A program made the position numbers and the translations under genes. DNA of 64,000 nt, from positions 186,001 through 250,000 of the forward strand of contig JBBQWQ010000001.1 of the NCBI GenBank assembly GCA_038210445.1, in the 5' to 3' direction. The stretch is from JABFRG01 sp038210445 (GTDB taxonomy: Bacteria; Myxococcota_A; Polyangia; Polyangiales; Polyangiaceae). Below the pieces are notes generated by a model, which was given only the letters and a program-made list of their open reading frames with translations, was not told the origin of the DNA and did not search any database. This document shows positions 16,269 through 25,435 of this stretch, piece after piece. Each line of letters starts with the position of its first letter. Within the stretch, counting starts at the first letter, position 1.

Positions 16269-18068
16269 TCAGCCGTCGCCGGCCTCTTCCCAGTCGGTCC
16301 AGGTCGCCGCGTAGCGTGCCACGAAGGCCTTCACGGCGACGCCGATGGTCGGAAAGAAGAAGTCGCGTCCGATGCGCTTCTGCAGGCCATAGCGTTCCAG
16401 GCGATCTTTCACCGGGTCCTTCATCTCCGCGAACGCAAGCTCGGCGCCTCGGCTGGCGAGCTCCTTGTCGAGCTCCTCCAGCATGTCGGCGGCGGTGGTA
16501 TCGACGTCGGTAATGGGCTCGGCGGCGATGACCACCCAGCGGACCGGGCTCCTGGCTTCGTCCGCCGCGGCCACCACGCGCTCGCGGAACGTCTCGGCGT
16601 TGGCGAAGAAGAGCGGTGCGTCCCAGCGAAACAGAAGCAGACCGGGGATCTGCTTGGCGTTCGGGTAGCGGCGCACATCGTGATAGCCCTTCACGCCGTC
16701 GGCGCGTCCGAGGATGGCGTCGTGCGGGCGCCATGCTCGGCGCACGAAATCGAGGAGCGAGAGGGTGACCGCCAGCGCGATGCCGCTGAGCGCCCCGAAC
16801 ACCAAGACGCCGGCCAGCGCCACCAGCGACAGCACGAAGTCAGAATGGCGAAACTTGTAGAACGCACGCAGAGCTCCGAGGTCGAGCACGCGCAGTGCCG
16901 CGCTGATGACCACTGCCGAAAGCGCTGTGACCGGCAGGTTCTGCAGAAGGTCGGGCGCGGCCAGAAGGAGCGCCACGATAGCCAGCGCGCCCACCACGCC
17001 GGTGAGCTGGGTTCGTGAGCCCGCCGACTCGGCCACCGGTGTGCGGGACGAGCTGCTGCTCACGGGAAACCCTCGCAGCAGCCCAGCCGCGAGGTTGGCG
17101 ACACCCAGGCCCACCAGCTCGCGGTTGGGGTCGACGCGAAAGCGGTTTCGCGCGGCGTAGGTTCGAGAGAGCACGCTGGTGTCGGTGAACGTCACCAGTG
17201 CGATGCCGGCTGCGGCCACCGCGAGATCCGCCAGCTCCGCGAAGCGCACCCGGGGCAGCGCCGGAACCGGGATGCCGCGGGGCACCGCGCCTACCACCGC
17301 CATGTGCCCACTCTCGCCCAGCAAGGTGACCGCCACCGTGGCTCCCACCACCGCGACGAGGACGCCCGGTACCCGCGGGGCCACGGCGCGCAGCACCAGG
17401 ATGACCGCCAGGCACATGCCGCCGATGATCAGCACGCGCGGCTTGGTCTCGCTGGAGGCCACCGCGCGAACGAAGTGGGCGGCCGTACCAAGTGTGCTTC
17501 CGCCGCCACCCGCCACGCCGAACAGCTTGGGTAGCTGGGAGACCAGCACGGAAATACCCATGCCATTCATGTATCCTACACGCACAGGTTTGGAGAGCAG
17601 GTCGGTGACGAAGCCCGCCCGCGCCAGCCCGGCGCCGACGCAGAAGACGCCAGTGAACAGCGCCAGTACCGAGGCCAGGGCCACCGCGCGCTCGGGATCT
17701 CCCGCGGCTTTCTCGGTGATGGCCGCCGCAATGAGCGCCGCCAGCGCCGAGTCCGGCCCCAGCACCAAGATGCGTGATGGGCCGAAGGCTGCATAGGCCA
17801 GGAGCGGCCCCACCGTCGCGTAGAGCCCGGTGATGGCCGGCAGACCCGCAGCCTCCGCGTATCCCATGCCGGCGGGCACCAGGAGCGCGGTGAGCACCAG
17901 GCCCGCCGCCAGGTCGCGGAGGAGCCAGTTCGCCTTGTAGTGGCGCGCCACCCACAGACCGGGCACCCAGGCCATGAGGCCCGAGGCCGGCCCCTCGGGG
18001 ATACCCTGGCCAGCGTCGGAGGCCGGAGCGACAGAGGGCCGGGGCTCGGATCGGGGCATCTCACCCAT
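16269..18068 (-). CDS. SulP-family anion transporter with STAS domain, 599 aa
   Basis: An inner-membrane SLC26/SulP anion carrier. After a variable N-terminus the core domain begins with NWLLRDLAAGLVLTALLVPA and contains GYAEAAGLPAITGLYATVGP and FGPSRILVLGPDSA, with about ten to twelve membrane helices. A C-terminal STAS domain (about residues 475-590) contains EPITDVDTTAADMLEEL. Substrates of the family are sulfate, bicarbonate or related anions; this copy cannot be assigned. The start at 18068 is followed by a Pro/Ala-rich segment. It is transcribed on the same strand as the PARG-like gene, 74 bp away. Confidence 0.93.
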   Translation of the reverse strand: MGEMPRSEPRPSVAPASDAGQGIPEGPASGLMAWVPGLWVARHYKANWLLRDLAAGLVLTALLVPAGMGYAEAAGLPAITGLYATVGPLLAYAAFGPSRILVLGPDSALAALIAAAITEKAAGDPERAVALASVLALFTGVFCVGAGLARAGFVTDLLSKPVRVGYMNGMGISVLVSQLPKLFGVAGGGGSTLGTAAHFVRAVASSETKPRVLIIGGMCLAVILVLRAVAPRVPGVLVAVVGATVAVTLLGESGHMAVVGAVPRGIPVPALPRVRFAELADLAVAAAGIALVTFTDTSVLSRTYAARNRFRVDPNRELVGLGVANLAAGLLRGFPVSSSSSRTPVAESAGSRTQLTGVVGALAIVALLLAAPDLLQNLPVTALSAVVISAALRVLDLGALRAFYKFRHSDFVLSLVALAGVLVFGALSGIALAVTLSLLDFVRRAWRPHDAILGRADGVKGYHDVRRYPNAKQIPGLLLFRWDAPLFFANAETFRERVVAAADEARSPVRWVVIAAEPITDVDTTAADMLEELDKELASRGAELAFAEMKDPVKDRLERYGLQKRIGRDFFFPTIGVAVKAFVARYAATWTDWEEAGDG

Positions 18069-18129
18069 GGTACCGCGAACGCGACCTCGAGTACGCCGGC
18101 GCAGTGAACGGACGAAGAATCGGCGGGAG

Positions 18130-19173
18130 CTACGCGAGGGTCGCGAGGTCGAGCACGAAGCGATAGCGAACGTCGCCCTTGAGCATGCGCTCGTAGCAGG
18201 CGTTCACTTCTGCGACGGGGATGACCTCGACGTCGGACACAATCGAGTGCTGACCGCAGTAGTCGAGCATCTCCTGCGTCTCTTGGATGCCACCAATCAG
18301 CGAGCCCACCAGGCGCTTGTTGCCGCCGATGAGGTTGAAGGCGTGCACCGCCGCCGGGGTGGGAGGAACGCCCAACAGCACCATGGTGCCGTAGGGGCGC
18401 AAGAGGCCCAGGTGCGCGCCCAGGTCGTGCTCCGCCGAAATGGTGTCGATGATGAGGTCGAAGTGTCCCGCCAGCTTGGTGAACGTTTCGGGGTCCTTGG
18501 TGACCGCGAAGCCGGTGGCGCCCAGCTTTTTGGCGTCGACTTCCTTGGTCTTCGAGGTGCTCAGCATGGTCACCTCGGCGCCCATGGACGCGGCCAGCTT
18601 CACCGCCATGTGCCCGAGCCCGCCCAGGCCCACCACGCCCACGCGATCGCCCTTTTTGCAGCCCCACTGGCGCAGCGGCGACCTGGTGGTGATGCCCGCG
18701 CAGAGGAGCGGGGCCGCGGCGGCCGGGTCGAGGTTCTCGGGCACCTTGAGCACGAACGACTCGGTGACCACGACCTGCTTCGAGTACCCGCCGTAGGTGG
18801 GCGTGCTGCGGTCCATCTCGGTGCTGTTGTAGGTGTAAGCGCAGCCCTTCTCGCAGAACTGCTCGTGGTGCTGCTCACACTGGCGGCACCCGTGGCACGC
18901 GTCGACCATGCAGCCGACGCCCACCAGGTTCCCCACCGCGAACTTCTTCACCCCCGCGCCCACCTTGCTCACGCGGCCGACGATCTCGTGGCCGGGCACC
19001 ATGGGAAACTTGGCGCCGCCCCACTCGTCTTTCACCTGGTGCAGGTCCGAGTGGCACACGCCGCAGAACAGAACGTCGATGACCACGTCCTGCTCTCCCG
19101 GCTCCCGGCGGTCGATGGAAAAGGGGGCGAGCGGGGCTCCGGCTTTTTCTGCGGCATAGGCGGCGGTCTTCAT
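18130..19173 (-). CDS. zinc-dependent alcohol dehydrogenase (YahK/cinnamyl type), 347 aa
   Basis: A medium-chain alcohol/aldehyde dehydrogenase. Catalytic zinc ligands appear in FCGVCHSDLH (Cys) and MVPGHEIVG (His/Glu). The structural-zinc loop has four cysteines: VDACHGCRQCEQHHEQFC. The NAD(P)-binding motif VGLGGLGHMAVKLA (GLGGLG) and length match the NADPH-dependent YahK/CAD group, which reduces aldehydes broadly. The start at 19173 (MKTAAYAAEKAGAPLAPFSI) is favoured over the longer open frame. It stands alone, between the SulP gene and the large carboxypeptidase-regulatory gene. Confidence 0.95.
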   Translation of the reverse strand: MKTAAYAAEKAGAPLAPFSIDRREPGEQDVVIDVLFCGVCHSDLHQVKDEWGGAKFPMVPGHEIVGRVSKVGAGVKKFAVGNLVGVGCMVDACHGCRQCEQHHEQFCEKGCAYTYNSTEMDRSTPTYGGYSKQVVVTESFVLKVPENLDPAAAAPLLCAGITTRSPLRQWGCKKGDRVGVVGLGGLGHMAVKLAASMGAEVTMLSTSKTKEVDAKKLGATGFAVTKDPETFTKLAGHFDLIIDTISAEHDLGAHLGLLRPYGTMVLLGVPPTPAAVHAFNLIGGNKRLVGSLIGGIQETQEMLDYCGQHSIVSDVEVIPVAEVNACYERMLKGDVRYRFVLDLATLA

Positions 19174-19276
19174 GCGCGCGATTCTGACGCCTCGGGAACG
19201 CCAGGGGAAGACCCATCGGAGAATGGTACTCATTAGCCCAGCTACAGAATGGCGGGCGCCGCGTCGCGCCTCTCGG

Positions 19277-22087
19277 CTACCGAAGCTCGACCGCCGCCGC
19301 CCCGTCGCCCCGTCGAACCACCAACCTGACACCGTGCTTCTCTTGCAGGACGAGCGCCAGATACGCCCGCACTGTCCCGTTGCCCAGGTCGGCCGTGGTG
19401 CGCCCCTCCACGGCGTCGATCACGTCGAGCGGCCGCACCCCCGCGCGATCGGCCGGCCCCTTGGGCTCCACCGCCACGATCCGGTGCGAGAACGGGTGGT
19501 CCTCGTCGAACGACATGCCGAGCGCACGCACGTCCAGTGCCGGGCGGCCCCGCACGTCGAGCCCCCAAACGGTGATCGACCGGTCTCCGCCATCGCGCGG
19601 CATACGGGCAGCGCCGCCGCCGAATGCCAAGTCGCCCATGCACCACATGTACAGATCGGCGTCGGGAACGCCCTCGAAGGCGAAGCCGCCGGCTTCGTCG
19701 GTGAACACGTTGCCCGGAACCACCACCGGGCTGCGTCCACCTTCCACGTCAGGTGCGGCTTGGCAGCTCAGGTTCGGCAGCGGGGTCCCTCGGAGCAGGT
19801 CGAGTGCCCGCCCGCGCAAAGAGCGCTTCCCCGAGGCCGAGAGCTCCACGTCCACCGGCGCGCCGGTGGCGATTTCGAACGTCACGCGCGCCGTAGCCTC
19901 GGAGGTGGTCGCGGCTACGTGGTAGCGCCCTCGCGGCAGCCCTTCGATGGTGAAGCGATTCCCGTCGAGGACCGCCGGGTGAAAGTCCCACTCGTAGCCG
20001 CGTTCGCTCCAGGCCATGATCGACGGCGTGGGCGAAGGCGGGAAGCCCCGCAGCACGCCGCGCACCGAACCCACCTCGGGGAGCGCCAAACGCACCGGTT
20101 CCCGCGGGAGCGAGATGGGCGTGAGCTGCGCTTCGCTCCCGTTCACGGCGGTGGCCTTCACGGCATACGGCCCGCCCCCCAGGTTGCGAAGCGAGAAGGT
20201 GCCATCGTTGCCGGTGAAGGTCGTGGCCAAGGTGGCTGTGTGTCGCTCCGGCCGCGTCAACGTCACGCGCGCGTCGCGCACCGGGCCGCCCTGGGCGTCC
20301 ACCACCACGCCCTCCAGGTGCTGCGCGAGCTTCTTGATCACCAGCTCCAGGTCTGGCGCGGGCCCTTCGCGGGGCACCGAGAGCCGCGGAAACGCCAGCT
20401 TTGGCTCCAGTGGAAAGCCCGAGCGCGTGACGCGCACTTCGTACACGGCAGGCCCGCGCAAGGGTCCTCCCTGGAACGCGCCGTCTGCGCCGCTTGCTGC
20501 GGTCGCGCCCGCGTCTTCGGCGGTGCCGGCGCGGGTGAAGGCGATGCGGGCTCCGTCCACCGGCGCTCCCTCTTCGTCGACCACGCGCCCGCGCACGGTG
20601 CGGCCACGGTCGAGCTCCAGCGTCGCCTCGCTCGGTGCGCGTGTAACTTGCACGCTTTCCGTGATGGCGAAGTCGCTCCCCTGCTCGGCCACCAGTCGAT
20701 AGATTCCTGGCGCCAGCCCGCGAAACGTCGCCACCCCTCCGGCGTTGCTGGTGCGCGTGGCGCTCGCGCTCGTTCCCCGCAGCGACACCGTCGCCTCGGG
20801 AACTTTAGCGCCGGCCCGCAGAACGGTCACCGCGAGCGTGCCCCGGCTCGCCACCTGCACCGTGACATCGCTCCGGCCCTCCTCGCTCACCTGCAGCGTG
20901 CGCGGCGAGCGAACCTCCCAGTCGGGCACGTCGACCAGCACGTTGCCGACCGGCACGTCGCGCAGCACGAAGCTGCCGTCGGCGTCGGTGCGGGCCGCGG
21001 TGGCCCTCTCGTAGGTCGCGTGAAAGCCCAGGTTCACCGCAGCGCCGCTCACCGGCCCCTCGTCGCTCATCAGCCGCCCGCGCACCGTGGCCCGCGCGTC
21101 GAGCGGCACCACCACCGAGGCCCGTCCAGAGGCGAACACCCGCACCTCTGCAGGGGCCTTGCTCTTGGCGTTGGCAGTGCGTGCCTCGACCCGATACGGG
21201 CCGGGCGCGAGCGACGGAAACACGAAGCGACCGTGCTCGTCGGCGCTCACCTCCACCGCGCCGTCTGCCTCCTGGCGGGCGCTCACCCGGGCGTAGGGCG
21301 CCGGCGCGCGGGTGGAGGCCAGCACCGCGGTGCCCTCCAGGCTCGCCTCCGGCATCAGCACCACGTCTTGCCGCACGCTGCCTTGGCTGGTCAGGTACTT
21401 CGCATAGGGCCCGTAGCCGCTGGCGGTCACCCGCACGGTGCCGCCGCCCGGCCCCATGCACAGCGAGAAGCGGCCAGCCCGGTCGCTGGTGGCCGCAACC
21501 TCGGGCACCTCTGCCACCGTTACTAGCGCGCCCGGCACCGGACCGCCCGACGCGTCCGAGACGTCACCGTAAATGTGCAGTGTGCATGCATACGTGCGAA
21601 TCTCCACATCGAGCTTCGAGGCATCACCGGCCGCGGTGGCCCAGCTCGGCGAGCGATCGCCGTTGGTCGAAGCCACCCGAAACGTGCCGGCGATGCGCGG
21701 CACCCCGGCGAAGCGAAAGTGTCCGGAAGCGTCGCTCACTGCCTCCCGGTGCACGAACGCGCGATGCTCGTCGTCCAGCACCACCCGCACCATCGGCGCC
21801 GGCGCGCCCTCGAACCACACGCGCCCGCCTATCTCCAGCGCGGGCTCGCTGCGGTCCACGTACCAACGGGCAGCGCCATCGTCGTGCGCGCCGGCCGCGA
21901 TCGGCGCGTCTGCTGGCCTCTCTTTGGCCAACGTGACGGCGGTCGACCCACTGCCGACGCTCGAAGGCGCGGCGGCACCCGCGCCGCCACCGGGCCGAAG
22001 CCCGAAGTACAGCGCCGCGCTCGCGGCCAGCGCGACGAAGAAAGTGACCCACACCGCGCGCCGGCGGCCGACCCCGTTTGCGTTCAT
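19277..22087 (-). CDS. large carboxypeptidase-regulatory-like repeat protein with C-terminal PDZ, 936 aa
   Basis: An N-terminal membrane anchor (about residues 10-30) is followed by a long array of roughly eight carboxypeptidase regulatory-like (Ig-like beta) domains. Their repeated hallmark is a turn such as SDASGHFRFAGVP, TDADGSFVLRDVP or TGNDGTFSLRNLG. A PDZ-like domain closes the protein (KGPADRAGVRPLDVIDAVEG). It is probably an extracytoplasmic or periplasmic structural or adhesion protein; the PDZ may bind peptide termini or another envelope partner. The start at 22087 immediately precedes the hydrophobic anchor; the frame continues upstream without a recognisable domain. No enzyme is predicted. 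Confidence 0.85.
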   Translation of the reverse strand: MNANGVGRRRAVWVTFFVALAASAALYFGLRPGGGAGAAAPSSVGSGSTAVTLAKERPADAPIAAGAHDDGAARWYVDRSEPALEIGGRVWFEGAPAPMVRVVLDDEHRAFVHREAVSDASGHFRFAGVPRIAGTFRVASTNGDRSPSWATAAGDASKLDVEIRTYACTLHIYGDVSDASGGPVPGALVTVAEVPEVAATSDRAGRFSLCMGPGGGTVRVTASGYGPYAKYLTSQGSVRQDVVLMPEASLEGTAVLASTRAPAPYARVSARQEADGAVEVSADEHGRFVFPSLAPGPYRVEARTANAKSKAPAEVRVFASGRASVVVPLDARATVRGRLMSDEGPVSGAAVNLGFHATYERATAARTDADGSFVLRDVPVGNVLVDVPDWEVRSPRTLQVSEEGRSDVTVQVASRGTLAVTVLRAGAKVPEATVSLRGTSASATRTSNAGGVATFRGLAPGIYRLVAEQGSDFAITESVQVTRAPSEATLELDRGRTVRGRVVDEEGAPVDGARIAFTRAGTAEDAGATAASGADGAFQGGPLRGPAVYEVRVTRSGFPLEPKLAFPRLSVPREGPAPDLELVIKKLAQHLEGVVVDAQGGPVRDARVTLTRPERHTATLATTFTGNDGTFSLRNLGGGPYAVKATAVNGSEAQLTPISLPREPVRLALPEVGSVRGVLRGFPPSPTPSIMAWSERGYEWDFHPAVLDGNRFTIEGLPRGRYHVAATTSEATARVTFEIATGAPVDVELSASGKRSLRGRALDLLRGTPLPNLSCQAAPDVEGGRSPVVVPGNVFTDEAGGFAFEGVPDADLYMWCMGDLAFGGGAARMPRDGGDRSITVWGLDVRGRPALDVRALGMSFDEDHPFSHRIVAVEPKGPADRAGVRPLDVIDAVEGRTTADLGNGTVRAYLALVLQEKHGVRLVVRRGDGAAAVELR

Positions 22088-22307
22088 TTTCCCCAAGGGG
22101 CATCGAGCCCCCACGATCGGCTCAGCGAACGGGATGGATGGTCCCTGGCCACAGCACACGGCAAGCGCACCCATCGCGCCGCGCCACGCACCCCTGAGGG
22201 CTCCGGTGGTGCTGGAAATTACGCCAGCCAAGGTTCCCACCATGTGCCACGCATGGATGAGTACGACGGATACCGGGCGAAGGCCTGCCATCGTTCAAGG
22301 ATGAATC

Positions 22308-22478
22308 GTGAAGAGCACGCCCAAGACGAGCACACCGATCGACCAGTGCGCTGTCGACGCACGGATCGTGGAGCTTTCGCAGCGAGTTGAGCTCTACCTC
22401 ACCGAGTACTCCGTGGAGCTTCTAGCCACCAAGATGGCTCGAGAGGAATTCATCGCGCCCAGCTATCAGCGTGCATAA
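22308..22478 (+). CDS. small protein of unknown function, 56 aa (GTG start)
   Basis: A short frame with a GTG start at 22308, eight bases after an AAGGA ribosome site. The product starts MKSTPKTSTPIDQCAVDARI (GTG read as Met) and ends AREEFIAPSYQRA. It is helical in character and contains one cysteine. The frame is too short for routine gene calling. Codon third positions are less GC-biased than in neighbours, so it could be a small real gene or a decayed fragment. It is divergent from the large repeat protein. Confidence 0.4.
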   Translation: MKSTPKTSTPIDQCAVDARIVELSQRVELYLTEYSVELLATKMAREEFIAPSYQRA

Positions 22479-22678
22479 ACCTGGGAAGACGCCCGCAACC
22501 TTTTCTCTTCTTTGGGAGCGACAGCAAGCGGGCAACGGCCAACAGCAACGCACACGTCCGCTTGGCGTGTTGCCACGAACGAACCGACCGCCCGCAACGC
22601 GAACGCGACCCTCCCTCCCGAGGTGGTGCCACAATCGCGAAAACGCGGGCGTGGAGCCGTTCGGCGCTACACTGAGGC

Positions 22679-23863
22679 ATGCTTTCGCGGCTTGCGGCCC
22701 CAGCGGCCTTGTCCTTTCTCCTGCTTGCCTGCTCCAGCCTCAAGCCCACCGCCGCGTCGGACCCCGATGCCGGCACCACGTCGGAGAGCGACGCCGGCAC
22801 CGAAGCCGACGCTGCGGCTCCGCGCGACGGCGGAACCTGCAACTCCCCCTGCACCACCCCGCCGGCCGCGGTCTGCACCGGCGGCAACGCCATTGCCTAC
22901 CTCGGGCAGGGCAAGTGCGTGGACTACAAATGCAAGTACACCGAGGTCGCGCGCACCTGCAAGAAAGGCAGCTGCAGCGGCGGCATCTGTCAGGAGCTCG
23001 ACTGGCAGGTCGACGCACCCGCCGCCGGCAAGGGCATCTACTCGGTGTGGGGGCCGGCGCCCGACGACGTGTGGGCGGTGGGCGACGGCGTGTACCACTT
23101 CAACGGGACCGGCTGGGTCCCGGAAGACATCGGCTTCGCCTTCGGTGTCTCCAAAAAAGCGTGGAGTGTACACGGAACGAACGCCGACGACGTCACCATC
23201 ATGGTGAGCGACACCGACGTCGGCCCCACCACGCTCTACCGCCGCGTCTCTGGCCGCTGGACCAACGTGGGCCGGGTCACCGTGGCCGCGTACGGCGGCG
23301 CCATCCGCGGCATGGGCGCCAACCGTTTTCTCGTTCACCTGGGGAGTGACGGTCTCTTCCTCTCCACGCCCACCTCCATCGGCGAGGTGGTGCCCATGCA
23401 GTCGTTCATCGCCGGGCACCTGCGGTCGAACTCGCTCAGCAGCTTCCCCGGTAGCGACGTGCTGGTGGCCGGCTACGGTTCCCAGGGCACGCTCATGTAC
23501 AAGAACAACGACGCCAAGGCCTATGCCGATCAGGCCACCGCGGTGGTGTACGTTCCCGACGCGGTGGGGGGCATCTACGCCGGCGATACGGTGTGGCTCT
23601 ACGATCCCGGCACCGCCGCCGACGTGGGCACCGTCCAGCTGAGCGTGGTCTCCGGCGTGAGCGATGGCTACTGGCAGGCGCTCTCCGGCACCAGCCGCGC
23701 TCGCCTCTTCGCCGCGGGCACCAAGGGCATCGTCATGCGCCGCGACGCCGCCGGGTGGATCAAGGAGCCCGCGCTGCCCTCGCCGGGAAGCATCGTGCAC
23801 CTGTGGGCCACGCCGTGGGGCGACGTCTACGCCGCCGGCGCGACCCTCTGGCGCGGCAAGTAG
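22679..23863 (+). CDS. lipoprotein with Cys-rich segment and beta-propeller-like domain, 394 aa
   Basis: The signal peptide (MLSRLAAPAALSFLLLACSS, lipobox LLAC) is followed by an Asp/Ala-rich linker and a Cys-rich segment with eight cysteines (CNSPCTTPPAAVC, CVDYKCKY, CKKGSCSGGIC). From about residue 110 the sequence has repeated WxGPAPDDVWAVGDG-like blocks (SVWGPAPDDVWAVGD, SVHGTNADDVTIM, LWATPWGDVYAAG). These are typical of photosystem-II-stability/WD-like propellers in myxobacterial surface proteins. It is probably displayed on the cell surface. The stop is 9 bp from the convergent ABC ATPase stop. Confidence 0.75.
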   Translation: MLSRLAAPAALSFLLLACSSLKPTAASDPDAGTTSESDAGTEADAAAPRDGGTCNSPCTTPPAAVCTGGNAIAYLGQGKCVDYKCKYTEVARTCKKGSCSGGICQELDWQVDAPAAGKGIYSVWGPAPDDVWAVGDGVYHFNGTGWVPEDIGFAFGVSKKAWSVHGTNADDVTIMVSDTDVGPTTLYRRVSGRWTNVGRVTVAAYGGAIRGMGANRFLVHLGSDGLFLSTPTSIGEVVPMQSFIAGHLRSNSLSSFPGSDVLVAGYGSQGTLMYKNNDAKAYADQATAVVYVPDAVGGIYAGDTVWLYDPGTAADVGTVQLSVVSGVSDGYWQALSGTSRARLFAAGTKGIVMRRDAAGWIKEPALPSPGSIVHLWATPWGDVYAAGATLWRGK

Positions 23864-23872
23864 ATACCCGGC

Positions 23873-24673
23873 TCACGCGGTGCGAATGGGCACGAACCAA
23901 CGCATTCCCTGGTGGGTGCCCAGCGCCACTTCGGCGCCGAACACCTCGCGCACGCGGTCCTCGGTGAGCACCTGGTCGGCGCTGCCCTCGGCCTGAATGG
24001 TGCCTTTCGCGAAGAGCACGATGCGGCTCGCGAAGCGCGCGGCGATGGCCAGATCGTGGGTAACCGCCACGCACGCCACGTTGCGCTCGCGCACCTCGCT
24101 CGCGATGTGCTCGTGCAGCGAGATCGTCTGCCGCAGGTCGAGCGAGCTGCCTGGCTCGTCGAGGAGCATCACCTCGGTGGCCTGCGCGAAGATGCGTGCA
24201 AGAGCCACGCGTTTTTGCTCGCCGCCACTCAGCGTCGCCACCGCACGCGCTGCGAGGGTCTCGAGCTCCCATCGCGCGAGCGCCGCATCGACCGCGCGCT
24301 CGTCGTCCAGGCGCATGCGGAGCCACGCGTCTTGATGCGGCGCCCGCCCCATCGCCACCACTTCGCGCACCGTGTACTCGAAGACCGGTGGAGCGAATTG
24401 CGACAACAGTGACACGTGCCCGGCAATCTGCGGGCGCTCCCACTCGCGCAAATTCCGTCCCCGCAGCAATATCTGGCCGCTGCTCGCCGCCAGTGCGCCC
24501 CCCAAAAGGCTCAGCAGCGTGCTCTTTCCGGCCCCATTCGGCCCCACGATGCACACGAAATCACCGGGAAAAACGTCGAGGGAGACGTTCCGGACCAGCG
24601 GCTCTTCGACCCCCGCCACGCGAAAGGTGACGTCGCGGACGGAAAGCACACTTCCTGAACCCCGTGACTCCAT
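23873..24673 (-). CDS. ABC transporter ATP-binding protein, iron/heme/cobalamin type, 266 aa
   Basis: A complete ABC ATPase: Walker A GPNGAGKST, signature LSGGEQKR, Walker B plus D-loop VMLLDEPGSSLD and switch histidine VTHD. The sequence order and the QFAPPVFEYTVREVVAMGR stretch after the Q-loop are typical of the FecE/BtuD/HmuV type that powers iron-siderophore, heme or B12 import. No permease or binding-protein gene is next to it, so it is a solitary ATPase here; the rest of the transporter must be elsewhere. It is divergent from the PhaR gene. Confidence 0.92.
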   Translation of the reverse strand: MESRGSGSVLSVRDVTFRVAGVEEPLVRNVSLDVFPGDFVCIVGPNGAGKSTLLSLLGGALAASSGQILLRGRNLREWERPQIAGHVSLLSQFAPPVFEYTVREVVAMGRAPHQDAWLRMRLDDERAVDAALARWELETLAARAVATLSGGEQKRVALARIFAQATEVMLLDEPGSSLDLRQTISLHEHIASEVRERNVACVAVTHDLAIAARFASRIVLFAKGTIQAEGSADQVLTEDRVREVFGAEVALGTHQGMRWFVPIRTA

Positions 24674-24736
24674 GCGTTAGTGTATCTTTCAGATCGAGGC
24701 CGCGGCCACAAGCCCGCCCGGAGGAGGAGAGACCCC

Positions 24737-25300
24737 GTGGAAACCAATGAAGCGGCTGTGCGGCGTATCATAAAGCGTTACTCGAATCGTAAGCTCTACG
24801 ACACGAAGGACAGTCGGTACGTCACGCTTCTGCAGATCGGGGAGCTCGTCCGTGGTGGCGAGGAAGTGCAGATCATCGACAACAACTCCAAGGAAGATCT
24901 CACCGAGGTCACGCTCGCGCAGATCATCTACGAGGAGCAGAAGGCAAACCAGAAGAGCCTGCCCCTGCAGACCCTCAAGGACCTCATTCACCAGCGCACC
25001 GAGAACGTCCTCACCAGCCTGCGCGAGGGGCCCATCGGGCGCCTCATCCCCGGCAACAAGCCGGGCGAGCCGGGCAAAGAGGGCGCCGTCGAGGCGAAGG
25101 AGGAGCCCGCCAAGGCCGCCCCCAAGCCGAGCCTGGTAGAGCAGGCCAAGGGCACCATCGAAGACTTGCAACACCGCATCGACGAGCGCGTGAAGGCGGT
25201 CCTCCCGACCATCCTGCCCTGGCAGCACCTGGAGCTGGAAGTGAAGCGCCTCTCGGCCCGGGTCGAGGAGCTCGAGGCCAAGCTGAAGAGCAAGCCCTGA
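24737..25300 (+). CDS. PHB/PHA accumulation regulator (PhaR domain), 187 aa
   Basis: The N-terminal PHB_acc_N DNA-binding domain is evident in RRIIKRYSNRKLYDTKDSRY and the next block ELVRGGEEVQIIDNNSKEDL. A second PHB_acc-like segment (LAQIIYEEQK) and a C-terminal coiled coil (HLELEVKRLSARVEELEAKL) follow. PhaR binds polyhydroxyalkanoate granules and represses granule-protein genes. No pha synthesis genes are in this window. A GTG start at 24737 was chosen because it follows a very good ribosome site (gaggaggaga); an ATG 19 codons upstream is less likely. A terminator follows at 25340-25359. Confidence 0.88.
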   Translation: METNEAAVRRIIKRYSNRKLYDTKDSRYVTLLQIGELVRGGEEVQIIDNNSKEDLTEVTLAQIIYEEQKANQKSLPLQTLKDLIHQRTENVLTSLREGPIGRLIPGNKPGEPGKEGAVEAKEEPAKAAPKPSLVEQAKGTIEDLQHRIDERVKAVLPTILPWQHLELEVKRLSARVEELEAKLKSKP

Positions 25301-25339
25301 AAGGGTGGGCAGGCGCCGCGGAAAATCTCAATGGTTTCG

Positions 25340-25359
25340 AGCCCCCGGAAACGGGGGCT
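25340..25359 (+). terminator. intrinsic terminator after the PhaR gene
   Basis: AGCCCCCG-GAAA-CGGGGGCT forms an 8-bp perfect stem with a GAAA tetraloop. It is followed by GCCGTTTTGTC, a short T-rich stretch. It lies 40 bp after the PhaR stop and 77 bp before the sigma-factor start. Confidence 0.7.
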
Positions 25360-25435
25360 GCCGTTTTGTCAAAGTGATTCCGCGGGAATAGTCGACGTCG
25401 GCGTCTTGTTGGTTACGTTGAAAAGGAACGAGCCG

